Source of the DNA: Hyperoplus lanceolatus
Taxonomy: Eukaryota > Chordata > Actinopteri > Uranoscopiformes > Ammodytidae
Length of the DNA: 64,000 nucleotides
Reading direction: 5' to 3'
NCBI GenBank assembly: GCA_026929865.2
Contig: CM049397.1
Coordinates: forward strand, 2,396,001-2,460,000
In this document: positions 43,435-55,760 of the stretch, one piece after another
Numbering within the stretch: the stretch's first letter is position 1
How the letters are laid out: each line of letters begins with the position of its first letter
The notes under the pieces: generated by a model
Told to the model about the DNA's origin: nothing
What the model saw: only the letters and a program-made list of their open reading frames with translations
Database searches by the model: none
Position numbers and translations under genes: made by a program

Positions 43435-44428
43435 GCCTTCTCTTCCTATAGGCTGCGTCCTGAGCAGCGAACAGGAGGAACCGAGGGTGGAGGAAACTTA
43501 TATAGGGCAAAGAGCACATTCCGCCATACAATACCAGAAGCCTTCATTTAATACCTACTATTCCTGTCCCTTTAGCCAAAGTGGCAATTTGAAACCCTCC
43601 TCGTAGTCGGAAACGGAGGGGTGGGGGCCTGTGAGTGAGGGGCTTTGTTATTCACACAAGTTTACTAGCAGTGCTGATACACGCACGCGGATAAAAAAAA
43701 AACTTTCATCCTATAGGCCTTACAGTCTATGCTTCCATCATATTAAACTTAACGAGCAAATCACCACCGGCTAGCTTACACCTACACACGTCCCCGTTTA
43801 CTAAGCAAAGTTTACATCCAGAAAAGGCTCAACCAGCAGCCAAAGTAACGATTCTCAACACATTAACGAGGTTTCACATATTGGTTTACCGACGTTGAAA
43901 CGCTTAATTTCTCCATTATGTTCCTATTGGAGCACGCCTGGTGTAAACAATTAGCACATTGCTACGGGAAGGAACTTATTTTAGCCTAGCATAGAAATGG
44001 ACGGAAAATGCCACACGTTTCTGGGAAGCCGTGTAAAATTGTACATTTGAAAAGTAGCCTACCCCCCCCCCCCCCCCAGATAAAAATACATATTTCACAC
44101 ATAGGTCTATGCCTGTAGAGTAGACTTTTTCTTATAGCTCACAGTGATTTAGCTCGCTCAACATGTTTCTTAAATAGCACCTCATTAAATTAAACCACAT
44201 CTCAATCATCCACTAATTGTTTTTGTAGCCTATAGTCTATTATTTAATAGTCTGAGTCTGAGTGCTATATGAATAACACATTAACTTACCTACAGTATGC
44301 CTAGTTCAACAACTACGTTTTTAGCCTAAATTACAGTTTAATGTGTTGCTCGTTTATCTTTAGGCTGGGACAGCCCTGGTGGATCCATCGGTGTCCCTGG
44401 ACCCCGCTCTAAAGCCTGCGGTTTGGCT

Positions 44429-44510
44429 CATATGATAGTAGCCTACACAGTTGTGATAAGCTATCTCGGTTAGCCTATATGATAGTAGCCTACACAGTTG
44501 TGATATCTCA
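44429..44510. repeat. imperfect direct duplication, 48 bp period
   Basis: TATGATAGTAGCCTACACAG plus TTGTGATA occurs at 44431 and again at 44478. Confidence 0.75.
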
Positions 44511-44628
44511 CTTTACAGCCAGGAATAATCACTTGCATTGGATCACACCTGTCAATCACTCCCGCTATCAAGCGTGCACTCACGTGTACGCGCGCTCGCT
44601 AATCCCCCCCTCTCTCTATCTCTCTCTC

Positions 44629-44629
44629 T

Positions 44630-44712
<83 letters not shown>
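44629..44712. repeat. (CA)n microsatellite
   Basis: 84 bp CA tract, preceded by a short CT tract, at the edge of the CpG-rich region. Confidence 0.95.
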
Positions 44713-44715
<3 letters not shown>

Positions 44716-44739
44716 CCGTTATACCGTTCTAAGCTACGA

Positions 44740-45230
44740 GAGCTCGCCGCGGCCAATCAGACCGACCGACATCCACGTCCGTCCGTCGGTCCACGAGCTT
44801 CCCGCCATCTCCTTCCCGTAGCAGCAGCGCTCCCCTCGCGCAGCCAGAGGTTCTGCTGGACGGTACCTGGCAGAGGCAGGGCCGGTCCGTACGGCTCCAG
44901 CTTCATACACACAGAAAAAAATCACAACGAAGCATAGTTGCCCACTTCGGGGGGACAACATCTGGGTTGGTACGTAGAGGCCTACGTCCGTTTCAACCGC
45001 AGGAACGGGGCTCGAGGCGTAACGGCTCCTCGGTTAGAAAAAGCGCTATTTCGTCTGTTGGCAACCTCACGGCCTCCCAGCTCCGGACTCCATCTTTGAC
45101 TAGTTGACATTCAGCTCTTGCCGAGATAAATTCCTTATTTGCATACCAGGCCGCCATTGGTCTGTTCCTGCGCTTGTCTCTGCTCTCATTGGTGGACAAT
45201 TTATCTCATCACCTTCGGTATTGGGCATAG
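44740..45230 (-). promoter_or_regulatory. CpG-rich candidate promoter of the mir-130c/301/454/130b transcript
   Basis: CpG-rich compared with the surrounding AT-rich DNA. On the minus strand there are three CCAAT boxes (45156-45160, 45188-45192, 45220-45224) and an octamer ATGCAAAT (45144-45137), followed downstream by GC-rich sequence. A fourth CCAAT lies on the plus strand at 44753. It is the nearest CpG-rich promoter-like region upstream of mir-130c (about 1.8-2.2 kb), in the right orientation. A divergent promoter cannot be excluded. Confidence 0.45.
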
Positions 45231-46159
45231 ACCAAGGGGACGTCATTGTATAGGCTAGTTAAGTTTTTAACAATGAACACAAATTCTCTCTCCCATTCAC
45301 AAATTTCTCATTACCCGTCTAGGTGCGACATCGTGTTACTGTGCTAAGTTAAAAAAACATCAATCATCAACTGTAGGTCCCTGCAGGAGTGTCACAGTAA
45401 ACAGAAAATGGCAGCCTATCCCTGTCCATAATGGAAGACCACCCTGATCTGTAACCGTAGGCTACTTTGAATAGGTTCAAGCTGATATTTTTTTAAAGTG
45501 AAGGCCTAGCCTAGGCCTATTACATCTTGACCATAACACATTACATCCAACGTTAACTTTTACCAAAGTCACTTAGCCTTGCAGGGAGGAAGCCTAGCCT
45601 ATTTTAGCGCGCGGTTTAGGCTATTCAAAAGCCACGCATGTCCTGTAGCATTTAGATAGGCCTAGTGTGTGACATAAGAGGAAGTTGCACTGGGGGGACA
45701 GGGTGGTCCATAGGTCGCAGGAGCAGTGTTGGGCCTCTTCAATGCTGATAAAAGACGGCAGGGGTGGGAAAAGGTTAAAGGCGACAGCGGGCTCGCTGGA
45801 GGTGCTGCGGCCGACGCTTGAGGAGGGCAGCGGCCTGTGAAATCTGGCATTCCTGACCAATGGAGCTGAAATAATGGCATTGTCCGGAAGGGAAAGAGCC
45901 GCCTCAACACCAGCCATCCCTCTGCTTCTCTCTTTCCCTCTGTCTATGTCTCTCTCCCTCTCCACCACACCTCTAACCCCTCCCCCAGTGCATAGGTCTA
46001 GGCCTACATGTTATTGTCACGTGGCTTTACCTAAACTATAGCCTAAACAACTATTTGAAAAATATCGAATAAGGAAGAACATATTTTACAGTAGGCTACT
46101 GATGACCAATGTGCATCTCTGTGCAGCCTAGGCCGTTTTATTATTTGGCTATGCTGCGG

Positions 46160-46227
<68 letters not shown>

Positions 46228-46902
46228 AGCCAGCCTTCCTTCGCCTTTACTTTCTTCACTTTGCCCCCGGGTTTTGAGAAGAAACCTGTCTGCCATGACG
46301 TGCTTTGGATGCTATGTAAGGAATGCGCGTTCCCGTTCGCCTGTGTTTGGTGTGTAGTGCTTGTAATGCGCAATTGTAGCCTACGTAAAGTAGCGGGGCC
46401 GAGCTAAGTATGTGGGGCCGCAGGAAGCACCATGCCCATATTTAGACTTGACGGCTGACTGATCAGGTTGACACGCTGATGCTGCCCACAGGAAAGGTCT
46501 CAACGTTGGTCGTGGGGTTGGTAAAAGTGTATAAGCTCGCTTAGTATGTTATTTTCTTGTTTGGGAATGCAGGATGTGCTTACAAACAACAACAGCAAAA
46601 ATATCTGAAACTATACACATCTGAAAAATCAACAGAAATTAATTTCACACTGAAAAACATGATCATCAGTTCTTGATGCTCAGTTTCTTCAACCGAGCTG
46701 TAAAGTGTTTTAAATAACACTTGTTAGGCGTTCATAGCCTCTGTATGAAAAAAAAAAAGATATATATTTTCTTTTTATCAGGCCATAGCTCTAAATGGGC
46801 TGCTTGCAAGCTGGATCCCAAACGGAAAGATCCAATCAATAAAATACAAAATTCTTAAACAATTCAACGGTCCTAGTTAGCCTACTCCTGAATACATGAG
46901 GC
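45231..46902. other. non-coding stretch with a possible conserved element
   Basis: No gene. 45690-45920 is GC-richer, repeat-poor and includes GGCATTCCTGACCAATGGAG (a TEAD-like CATTCC next to CCAAT). The open frames there have no family likeness. (CT)30 at 46163-46222. Confidence 0.3.
46163..46222. repeat. (CT)30 microsatellite
   Basis: 60 bp of CT. Confidence 0.97.
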
Positions 46903-47776
46903 CTGGGGTTTTCAAAGTGTGAGAATGAGCCCCCCCTCAGAGAACAAATTTCAGCGGAGCCCCCCCCCCCAAAAAAAATTCTAAATCCCTGTGTTTTGAA
47001 AGATCTTTTAATTATTTTACAAATTAAAACATATTTTTGAAACATTCAAAACATTCTTGTGCGTTTTTAAACACATTTTTAAATACATTTTAGCATCTTA
47101 ATCCAGTGTTTTAATCCTGCTTCCTTTAAGCATGGATAGTAGTGACTGAGTGTGCAGCGGAGTGAGAAAGATAGGCAGACAGACTTGCCGAAATTATTGA
47201 CCAGTTAAATGTCCACTGTTTTTTCGCTAGTGCCTCCAATGTCCTGATGGAGGAAAATAGTAGCCAGTGGAGAACCAGACCCTCCTAGGGGGGTCCGGGG
47301 GTATGCCCCCCCCCGGGAGATTTTTTTCACATATTTAAAGTGAAATGCATGAATCTGGTGCACTTTGAGAGGACAATTAAGAGGCTTAATATGAGGAATT
47401 TTGTGTGAACAAATAATTTGGAGACACTGGGTCTGATGAATTAGAAGCTATTGAAGAAAGACACGTGGATTTTCCATACAAATATTAATTTAAAATAAAA
47501 AAAATTATGCAGGGTCCTCTGGGTTGGGCTTGGTGCTCTTTTTCTTTAACGAGAACTATTTCTCTAATATAATGAATGCATTTAAATGCAATGAGAGGAA
47601 CGAAGCTGAAGAACTATTGTCCAGCTATGCCGTGATCTTAATATAAAAAACACAAACTTAAAAAAAAATATATATATATATATAAACATTTTTTTTTGTT
47701 TGTTCTTCACATATTCATCCGCGCCCCCCCCTGCCATAACCCCTGGGGGGCGCGCCCCACAGTTTGAAAACCACTG
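46903..47776. mobile_element. family E hAT-like element, copy 1
   Basis: CTGGGGTTTTCAAAGTGTGA at the left and CACAGTTTGAAAACCACTG at the right are imperfect inverted repeats. CATGAGGC/CATTAGGC flanks suggest an 8 bp duplication with one change. 874 bp with G- and C-homopolymers, no transposase. Confidence 0.8.
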
Positions 47777-49572
47777 CATTAGGCTATTCAATCCAATAAT
47801 ATACCCGATTGTGCTGGCCATAGAAATATGATTGAGTAACATTGTCCTCATCATCTAATTTTCAATGCTTACACAGAGCCCAAAGTTTACAAAAATAATT
47901 CATGCCACGCAATTTTAGAGGAATATGAAATGATGATCAAGGAATTCGATAATTGTCATTTGATGAAAAGGTGCAACCATTACAGTATGTTTTAGGTTTG
48001 AATGTGTCAGATGTGGCCTGAATAAGCACTATTCATTGTCAGTTTTATTTTGTTTTCTAACCAGAAATAATAAGATTATTCAAAATGTTTATTCATTGAT
48101 CCACAATATAATTACTTTAAAAAATGTGTGGATGGTGTTGTGCTGGCTTAAAAATATGATAAGTAAACTGAGAAATCTTTATAAATGCAAACTTTTAATG
48201 GCATTCCCTTGTAATCACTGCATCATTTGAGCTCTGATTTTCCCCCTAAATGTACCCTTGTATATCCTATTGGCTAGGCATTTTCTGCACTGTGTAATTA
48301 TAATATAATTACATATTGCTTAACTTTAATAATTAAAAAGGGACATTACTGCAGCTTTACATCAAATTAAAATATGGCTTCAGCCTATGGTAACTTAAGC
48401 TTGAAGGAAAACTGTGAACCCTTTTCCACATTTCAAATGAAATGAACTCAGAGCTCCGCAACTTTGCATGTGTGGACTCAATGTGGATATGCTGCATTGT
48501 AATGTTAGTGTGTCATGCATGGCCAGGGTCCAAACTTGTTTGTCAGTGCAGGCAGCTTGTACCTAGGTTAATTTTTACTGAAGATTGTGCAACAGATTGC
48601 ACAGGGCAGAAGTCAACATGGGTATTAGCCCTGTTACAGCTTACCACACATGTTATACTTCCCAACCACAACCATTTCAGAGTCACGCACAGTATGATAT
48701 TCAAACTCAGCATTTAACATGAATTGACTGACAGTGTGAGGGCCAATCACAACCATTTCAGATGAATCTATAAAGCTGGTCTAATCTGACAACTATACAG
48801 ACTTGGTTTTATTGTTTCAAACGCACCATGCTGAAAACGATCAAAACAAACAGGATAGTGTGCTGCAGCTCATTTCTCCCCAAAAGGAACCAAATAACAC
48901 CAAAAAGATCAAACCAAAAGATCAGTAGCATTTCAATTATGAAACAAATTATGGTAATCTCACAATGTTCATAAATACTATTTACTATTCATGTTTCCAA
49001 TGCATTCTTCATCATATACTTTTCCCCAGATAGAACATTCTTCTTTGACATTTTTCCTGTAAACATGTATAATCATAATCACAGATTCATAGTGTAAAAC
49101 CCCCAGATGTCCCAGTGTTTGAAGGGAAATACATCAATCCAATACTGAGAGAAACCAGTTTTTCTCAGTATTTGAAGCCTTCATGCTGTTTCCCTTCCAT
49201 TCAAAGTAACCACTGTTCTGCTGAACACAGTGAGTGTTTGGTGGAATTAAAGAGGAAGACAAATACCCTGCAAATACCTCACTAACTTTGACTGTTAAGG
49301 CACCAATGTGCCACAGTGAGCCTCTGAGCCAATCAGCATTTAGAATTGACACAGAGTGTGGTCATGTGATATGAGCAGTCCAGTATAGGACACACCTCCA
49401 GGGCTCAAAACAACAAAGGCCATGTCTGCTTTCATCAGCTAAAAGTCATCTACTCTCCTAAAGACAACTCTGAGGAGGTTGTAGGACAATCAGAGCGAGT
49501 TCATTGATATTTGGTTTGTCTTGTCTGATAGATGCCACACTCAGTTGTGTCCATATGCATGTGCATTTTTTT

Positions 49573-49578
<6 letters not shown>
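47777..49578. other. AT-rich gene-free stretch
   Basis: No coding sequence recognised. It includes an imperfect hairpin at 49119-49206 (see separate entry). Confidence 0.35.
49119..49206. repeat. imperfect 85-90 nt hairpin
   Basis: Outer arms TTTGAAGGGAAA / TTTCCCTTC..TTCAAA and inner arms AATACTGAGA / TCTCAGTATT enclose a loop of about 12 nt, with an asymmetric internal loop between. Pre-microRNA size, but no known mature sequence recognised on either strand. Confidence 0.35.

Positions 49579-49666
<88 letters not shown>
49579..49666. repeat. (AT)44 microsatellite
   Basis: 88 bp of alternating AT preceded by a T run. The Tyr/Ile open frames on both strands are artefacts. Confidence 0.97.
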
Positions 49667-49669
<3 letters not shown>

Positions 49670-50502
49670 TCATATGTATAATGACTGTGTATACGTTATA
49701 CTTAGACAAATGAATGAAATTATGTTCACTTCCTGAATTGATGACCATTTTAATTATTGATTTAACAAAACTATTTCAAACTAAAGCCTTTATGTAAAAA
49801 AATGAAGACAAAACCACAGACCTTTGTCTCATTATGCAGAAGATGACTCCTAATTATTGAATGATTTGATATTATTATTATATAGAGAGATTCTATATTG
49901 AGATAGAACTCATTTGACCACATTTATTACCCCAATACAACTGCAGAGTAAGTGGAGTAGAAAGTAGCACATTTTCTTTGAAAGTACAAGTATAATGTTG
50001 AATTAAATGGATATACAATAAATGAATATATATATTGATTAGATAAGACACCTACTATGGCTGTTATCAAATGCCAGATGTTGGCTAGATACTAAGAACT
50101 GCCTTTGATGGAGGTCCATGATCATAATAGCTAAAGGAAATAGCCTTTTTTATAATTACATTTTACATATTGAGAGTAGCCCACATCTTTCTTACTGTGA
50201 GCTGGTAACACTGAAAGAGTTTCATAAGTCTGGGATAGAGGAGAGCTTTAGAGCCCATTTACAATGCAGCCTATGTTTATATCACCATATACATAACCCA
50301 TGTGGTGCAAAGGGCCAGATCCCACTTCCATCATTTCCCACATACAGCTTCAATGTAATTCACACACACATAACAACAGTGAACAAACGTTGAACACATT
50401 TCCTTCATGCAGGTTGGCCCTTGTTTATCCTACATCATATTATTTGACTGGATCATTGTAACTAATACGATAAAACTACAATAACTACATATAGTGGGGG
50501 CG

Positions 50503-50672
50503 CCTTTAGCTCAGTTGGTAAGGCGTCCCCCTCCCGGGCCGGGCCCAGCAGACCCGGGTTCGATTCCCACCCGCGGTCGTTCTCTGCATGTCACTCCCCT
50601 CTCTGCCCCATTTCACCTGTCTCTCTGCACTGTCAATAAAGCATAAAAATGCCAAAGAAAAATCTTAAAAAA
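50503..50672 (+). mobile_element. tRNA-derived SINE, with box A and box B
   Basis: GCGCCTTTAGCTCAGTTGG (box A) and GGGTTCGATTCCCACC (box B) form the tRNA-like head. A body with TTCTCTGCATGTCACTCCCC and a tail with AATAAAGCATAAAAATGCC and poly-A follow. Same family as 21765-21933 (minus). The tRNA part lacks a credible anticodon stem and CCA-ready end, so this is not a functional tRNA gene. Confidence 0.85.
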
Positions 50673-51179
50673 AAAAAAAAAAACACATATAGAGGAAAAA
50701 TTGTTTATTTTATGCCTGGGAATAATTTTTCTCAATGCATATTTTAATACATTTATGAAAACGTTAGGGGTTGTTGTCCATGCGAGACTTTGATACTGGG
50801 GGGATAGGATATTTACCATTGAACAAAGTGACTTGCTCTCCTGTCCTGCTGTGTATTGTCACACTTTCAGTCAATTCATTCTGTGTAGTGAGTCAAACAG
50901 AGGCTAGACCCCTGTTTGACTCATATCCTTCAATGTGCTTTTGGATAAAACCTGAACAACTAACTACATTTGTTAGTACAGGAATAAAGCAAGTCAAGTG
51001 CATTTTAAGATTTGAGCTTGTATTTTGGTACCATTATATAACGCTATACAACTGCTATATTAAATGTCTGTATGAGAAACAACTTAAAGCATCAGATTAA
51101 AATGAATACCATGATATCCTTTAACCAATTTAAACATACTATCTTAAATTGACCAAACTCTAACTGTAACTGTTTTAAT

Positions 51180-51395
51180 TAGGCCGTATTGCACTTTTAC
51201 CAATTACATTTTATTTTCAGCCACTCTACACCTCTGTCTAAAATGTTTCTCTTTGCCAGCTTATTGTGTAGGTCTATTTGCATTGTATATTGTGTATGTG
51301 TTGTTGTTTTTGTTTCTCGACATCATTGCAAATGATGGTCACCCCTCAATGATATCTCGAGTATAAATAAAGGTTGAATAAAATAAATAAACAAA
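51180..51395 (+). mobile_element. LINE 3' tail fragment
   Basis: ATTGCAAATGATGGTCACCC, CAATGATATCTCGAGTATAA and ATAAAGGTTGAATAAAATAA are typical of a widespread fish non-LTR element 3' end. Confidence 0.5.
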
Positions 51396-51969
51396 ATAAA
51401 TGTTAGTATTAGCATGTCTGTTGTGAGCAAGATGAGCAAAGTATTCAGTGTTCATTTAGCTGCAAGAGTATAGCAGCAGGAGCTATGTTATTAAAGTGAG
51501 ACATGCCAAGGTATAGATTTTTTCAAGCACTGGTCAATGTTGAGTTTTCTTTCTATTTTGCTTCCACGACATCTTCTTTCATACTACCAACATGTACATT
51601 CAGGTGTTTATTTGACTCAACCTTGTCTGTTTGCGTCTGTATATTTCTCCTGTACAACCATCTTTAACGGACATTATCTCAACGTTAGTTTTTCTCAGTA
51701 TACTCTGAACCAATCATCTCAACATCTAAAACCCTTCCATCAACTAAACTTTCCATAATCATTCTCAACACTATACGGAAGGTTAATACAGAAGGATTTG
51801 TTCACATCTTGTCAATTGTCATGTTTTATGATTAATCTTCTTCTTATAAACATGCTGAAAATGCATTTTTAAGACCTGTACATATTGTCTTTATTGATTC
51901 ATAGAAGGGAATATATGACAACATTCAATTATAAATACCGATGAAGGTATCAATCTGTATGTTGTAAGT

Positions 51970-52812
51970 CAGGGGTTTACAAAGTGTGAGAGAGTGAGCC
52001 CCCCCCCTCAGAGAACAAATTTCAGCTGAGCCCCCCCCCCCCAAAAAAAAGGTTCTAAATCCCTGTGTGTTTCGAAAGATCTTTTAATTATTTTACACAT
52101 TTTAAACATATTTTTGAAACATTCTAAACATCTTTGTGCGTTTTTAAACACTTTTTGAAAAACATTTGAAGTGAAATGCATGAACCTGGTGCCCTTTGAG
52201 AGGAAGATTAAGAGGCTAAATCTGAGGAATTTTGTGTAAACAAATAATTTGGAGAGACTGGGTCGGATGAATTAGAAGCTATTGAAGAAAGACACATGAA
52301 TTTTCCATAAAAAATATTAATTTAAAATAAAATATTATGAAGGGTTCTCTGGGTTGGGCTTGGTGCTCTTTTTCTTTAACAAGACATAGTTCTCTGTAAT
52401 ATAGTGAATGCATTTAAATGCAGTGAGAGGAACGAAGCAGAAGAACTCTTGTCCAACTATCTTTATTTCCACAGACGAGGCTGATAGACTACACACAGTG
52501 CATGGGAAACTGAGGACAGCCCCATTTCCAAATGTTTTTAAATAAACTCAATACACACTGTGCATGGATGTGAACGTAACATGATCGGTTAACCTCGGAT
52601 TATCTCCCAGATGATCTGATTCAATTATTAGGCTATTAACTATCTAGACCAAAATATTGTATTCCTTTTGTTGTATGATAACTTACATTTGCTTAATATG
52701 ATGTTAATATCAAAAACACAAACTCATTTTTTTTCACATATTCATCTGCGTCCCCCCTGCCATAACTCCGCACCCCCCCAGGGGGGCGCGCCCCACAGTT
52801 TGAAAACCACTG
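51970..52812. mobile_element. family E hAT-like element, copy 2, with exact 8 bp target duplication
   Basis: CAGGGGTTTACAAAGTGTGA at the left and CACAGTTTGAAAACCACTG at the right, with TTGTAAGT on both flanks (51962-51969 and 52813-52820). The interior matches 46903-47776, except that 52477-52650 is a segment homologous to the centre of the 15906-16380 element. Confidence 0.9.
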
Positions 52813-52820
52813 TTGTAAGT

Positions 52821-54400
52821 GATAGAAGTCCAGTAGTTTACTATAGATCAGACCCTTCTAAAAGGTCAGAAGACCAAGAACTATTTTACAAAAAGTTTGT
52901 ATTGTATTTTCAGACTTTTCTCTGATCTTTGATATTTGTGAACAGCCTGATACAGCACAGTGTTTTAATACCACATCTTAATGTGATATTTCCCCTCTGA
53001 CATATTGGTTAGTTGAAGTAGTTTATGACAAATTGTTCACCAACAAATAATGCACCCCTCTAATAATTATTCTCCATCAAAATAAGACCAGCTATAGTGT
53101 TGCTCCATCCATCCGTTCATGTGAGATATCAATCCAAATGTTGTGTGTTAATCTTTGGTCTAGGTTATCTGTACAGTTACGGACTATTGCTTTGGCATTA
53201 TGTGTGTCTGTTAATATAGTATTCTGAAATGCTGATCATTTAAAAACATGTTAATGATTCATGGTTTTAACAAATGATGCCACTATGGCATTTTCTCTTC
53301 AATGATAACACAGTCAAATATCAAGTCTGAACCTTTTATATACTATATGGTCTACAGTGATTCCTGACCATTTTGTCTTTGTCACCATTTAAATAAAACA
53401 TGGAGAATGTTATTTATGCAGACACAAATGTTTGTGTATAGATTCATAATATGGTAACGTAAGCTCATTCAAAATCCAGACCCATCATTTCATGAGTTTT
53501 GTGGTTTCTCTATTTTTTTATCTGTGAATTGTATTTCTTAATATTAATCAAATTAAACTGATGAAACTATTCAAATGTGTTTTCGTTATTGTTGTAGGCC
53601 TATAGCAATCTGGATATGGTTAATATGAATTTAATTGGCCACACTGTCTGGGGTGGTTGTGCGTGCACAATTAAGGTGAGACTCTGCAAGCAAAAACATT
53701 GTTTTTCAAGCACTGGTCAATTTTGAAATGTTTGGCAATCAAAATGTCTTCTTAATAAAAGTATAAGTCAAAAGGTCCAACATGTACATTTAGGTGTTTA
53801 TTTGACTAAACCTTGTCCGTTTGCATCTGTATTTTTCTCCTATACAACCATCTTTAGCGGACATTATCTCAACATTCGTTTTTTTTTACAATAATCTGAA
53901 CCCAAAATCTCAACTTCTAAAGCACTGACATCAACTAAACTTTCCATAATCATTCTCAGCACTATTCTGAAGGTTATTACAGAAGGTTATGTTCATTCGT
54001 TGTTCATTATCTGATTTATGAGACATTTTGCTCTTAAAACATGCAGAAAATGCATTTTTAAGATCCGTGAATAGTGTTCTCTGATTTATAAAACGAAAAA
54101 AAAGACAGTGTAAATCTTTTCTGTATAAACTTTGAACACTAATATCCTGTAATATGAAGTCAATATTTAACCTTGGCTCTATACAACTTCTAGTGTTTTG
54201 GTTTTTAAAGAGATGCAAATGAACACATAATTAGATAGACATTGGCACATTTGCATATTTATTTAAATATTTCTAAAATATTGCAGGCTATTAAAAAAAT
54301 AATAGTTTTAATAGAAATCAACTGGAAAAATGTCACGATATGATATCCATGAGTTCAAAATGCTACCCTATACACCTGCAGTGTCTCCTTGTCTTTCAAT
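52821..54400. other. AT-rich gene-free stretch
   Basis: No gene or defined transposon. Segments near 51560-51790 and 53770-53950 share text (CAACATGTACATT.AGGTGTTTATTTGACT, AACCTTGTC.GTTTGC), so a further dispersed repeat of about 450-500 bp is present twice (about 51530-51900 and 53700-54070). Confidence 0.4.
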
Positions 54401-55760
54401 GGACTGAGTTGATCAGCTGATGTAATGTGTTGTGTCTAAACTGTGAACGCACCTTCATGTGTGGGAGTTTGAATGGTACTGCTGCAGGGGGCGGGTTTAG
54501 GCCTTCTGCTACGCCCAGAGGCGGGGCTTAATGTGTTAGAGTCTTGTGCTGCATTCATGCGATACCGTAAAGATCGGAAATCTAGGAGACTGGTAACAGA
54601 CGCCTCCAGATCAGGTTCAACTTGCAGCCTACAGTGTCCTGACGACTAGATTTTACTTTACAGATCTATAGCATAGCCGAAATAAAAAACTATTTCATGT
54701 TGAAAAATATAGGAACAAGAAAACAGCCTTAGGCCATGGCTACTGTTCCTCTAAACTTTGAGGCTTCGTTTGCATTGAGCAGGCTGCAGATGAGCAGGGC
54801 AGAGAATAGCAGAGTAGGCCTACTGGCCTAGACCTAGCCTAGTTAGAAAAAAGGACACGTTTAATTTCACATCAAATAACGAAACATTTTGTGATCGTAA
54901 AATAGGCTACCAGGTGTAGGCCTACACTCTAAGCCTACTCATTGCGTGGCTCAGTCTTAAAGTAGGCTGATTCTACCATCACGGTCATGCACGGCCAATT
55001 TGCCACTGCAGTCATAGTAAACTTTCTGCGGATAATCGCACGTCGGCTAGCCTAAAAAGCCATTTCTGCTCTCAACCTGTGAAGACCAATAGGCCTATGT
55101 TACATAGGCTAGAATATCAATCCTGGCTGTTAACGTTATAGCCATAGCAAAAAATAGGTTCTAGCTCAATTAATGACGTATGGAGCTCGTAACCTTAGCA
55201 ACACACCAAAATGGCCCATATCCCTCCACCAGCGAGGGACTATAGTAGGCTACTCTGCGGAGTGATAAGGATAAAGCAGCATCGAACTTTGATCGCTCGG
55301 TTTACTATGCGTCTTTTAGTGTAGTAAAGCCCAATTCTACTGTGCGTCATTGAGTGAGGTTAATTCTAAGGCTAATTGAAATGTGGTTTGCTTGTTTGTG
55401 TCTGTGAGAGACAGACATCCATAGGCTAGGCTATAGCAGGCTTCCCCCCTGGAGCCGCAGCGCAGCCGCCAGTCAAAGGGTTAAACCCGGGAAGCCATAG
55501 TGGACCACACATGGTGGAAGCGGCACAGCACTGACCACACCGTTTTCCATCAAGCAGGGGGCTTCATTTAGCCCGAGACAGGCCAAACGAATGGACTGAC
55601 AGGATTAACGCCGTGAATGAAACTATTTAAGGTCAAAATAATTCCCATACAGCGTCCACAGCGGGGGATTTCTCTGTCAATATGTCGGCTTTAATTATTT
55701 CTAACGAATTTCAAAACGCCATGGTGCCTGGTTCAAAGAATTTAGCTGAAACAATTCTCT
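54400..55760. other. repeat-poor, GC-richer non-coding stretch
   Basis: Unlike its surroundings it has no simple repeats or recognised transposons. It has several CpGs and, at 55560-55760, TTTAATTATTTC, AAGGTCA and GGATTAACGCC motifs in unique-looking sequence. No exon can be supported. Candidate distal enhancer or conserved element. Confidence 0.3.

Noticed and set aside
45621..45968. 115-residue minus-strand frame in a GC-richer patch
   Set aside because: Competing frames of similar length exist and no motif is recognisable. Kept only as a possible non-coding conserved element.
48442..48717. 91-residue plus-strand frame with several Cys
   Set aside because: No splice context, signal or family resemblance; expected by chance.
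50503..50590. tRNA gene
   Set aside because: Boxes A and B are good, but the anticodon arm is replaced by a GC-rich palindrome and a SINE body and tail follow. A second copy of the family has a target duplication.
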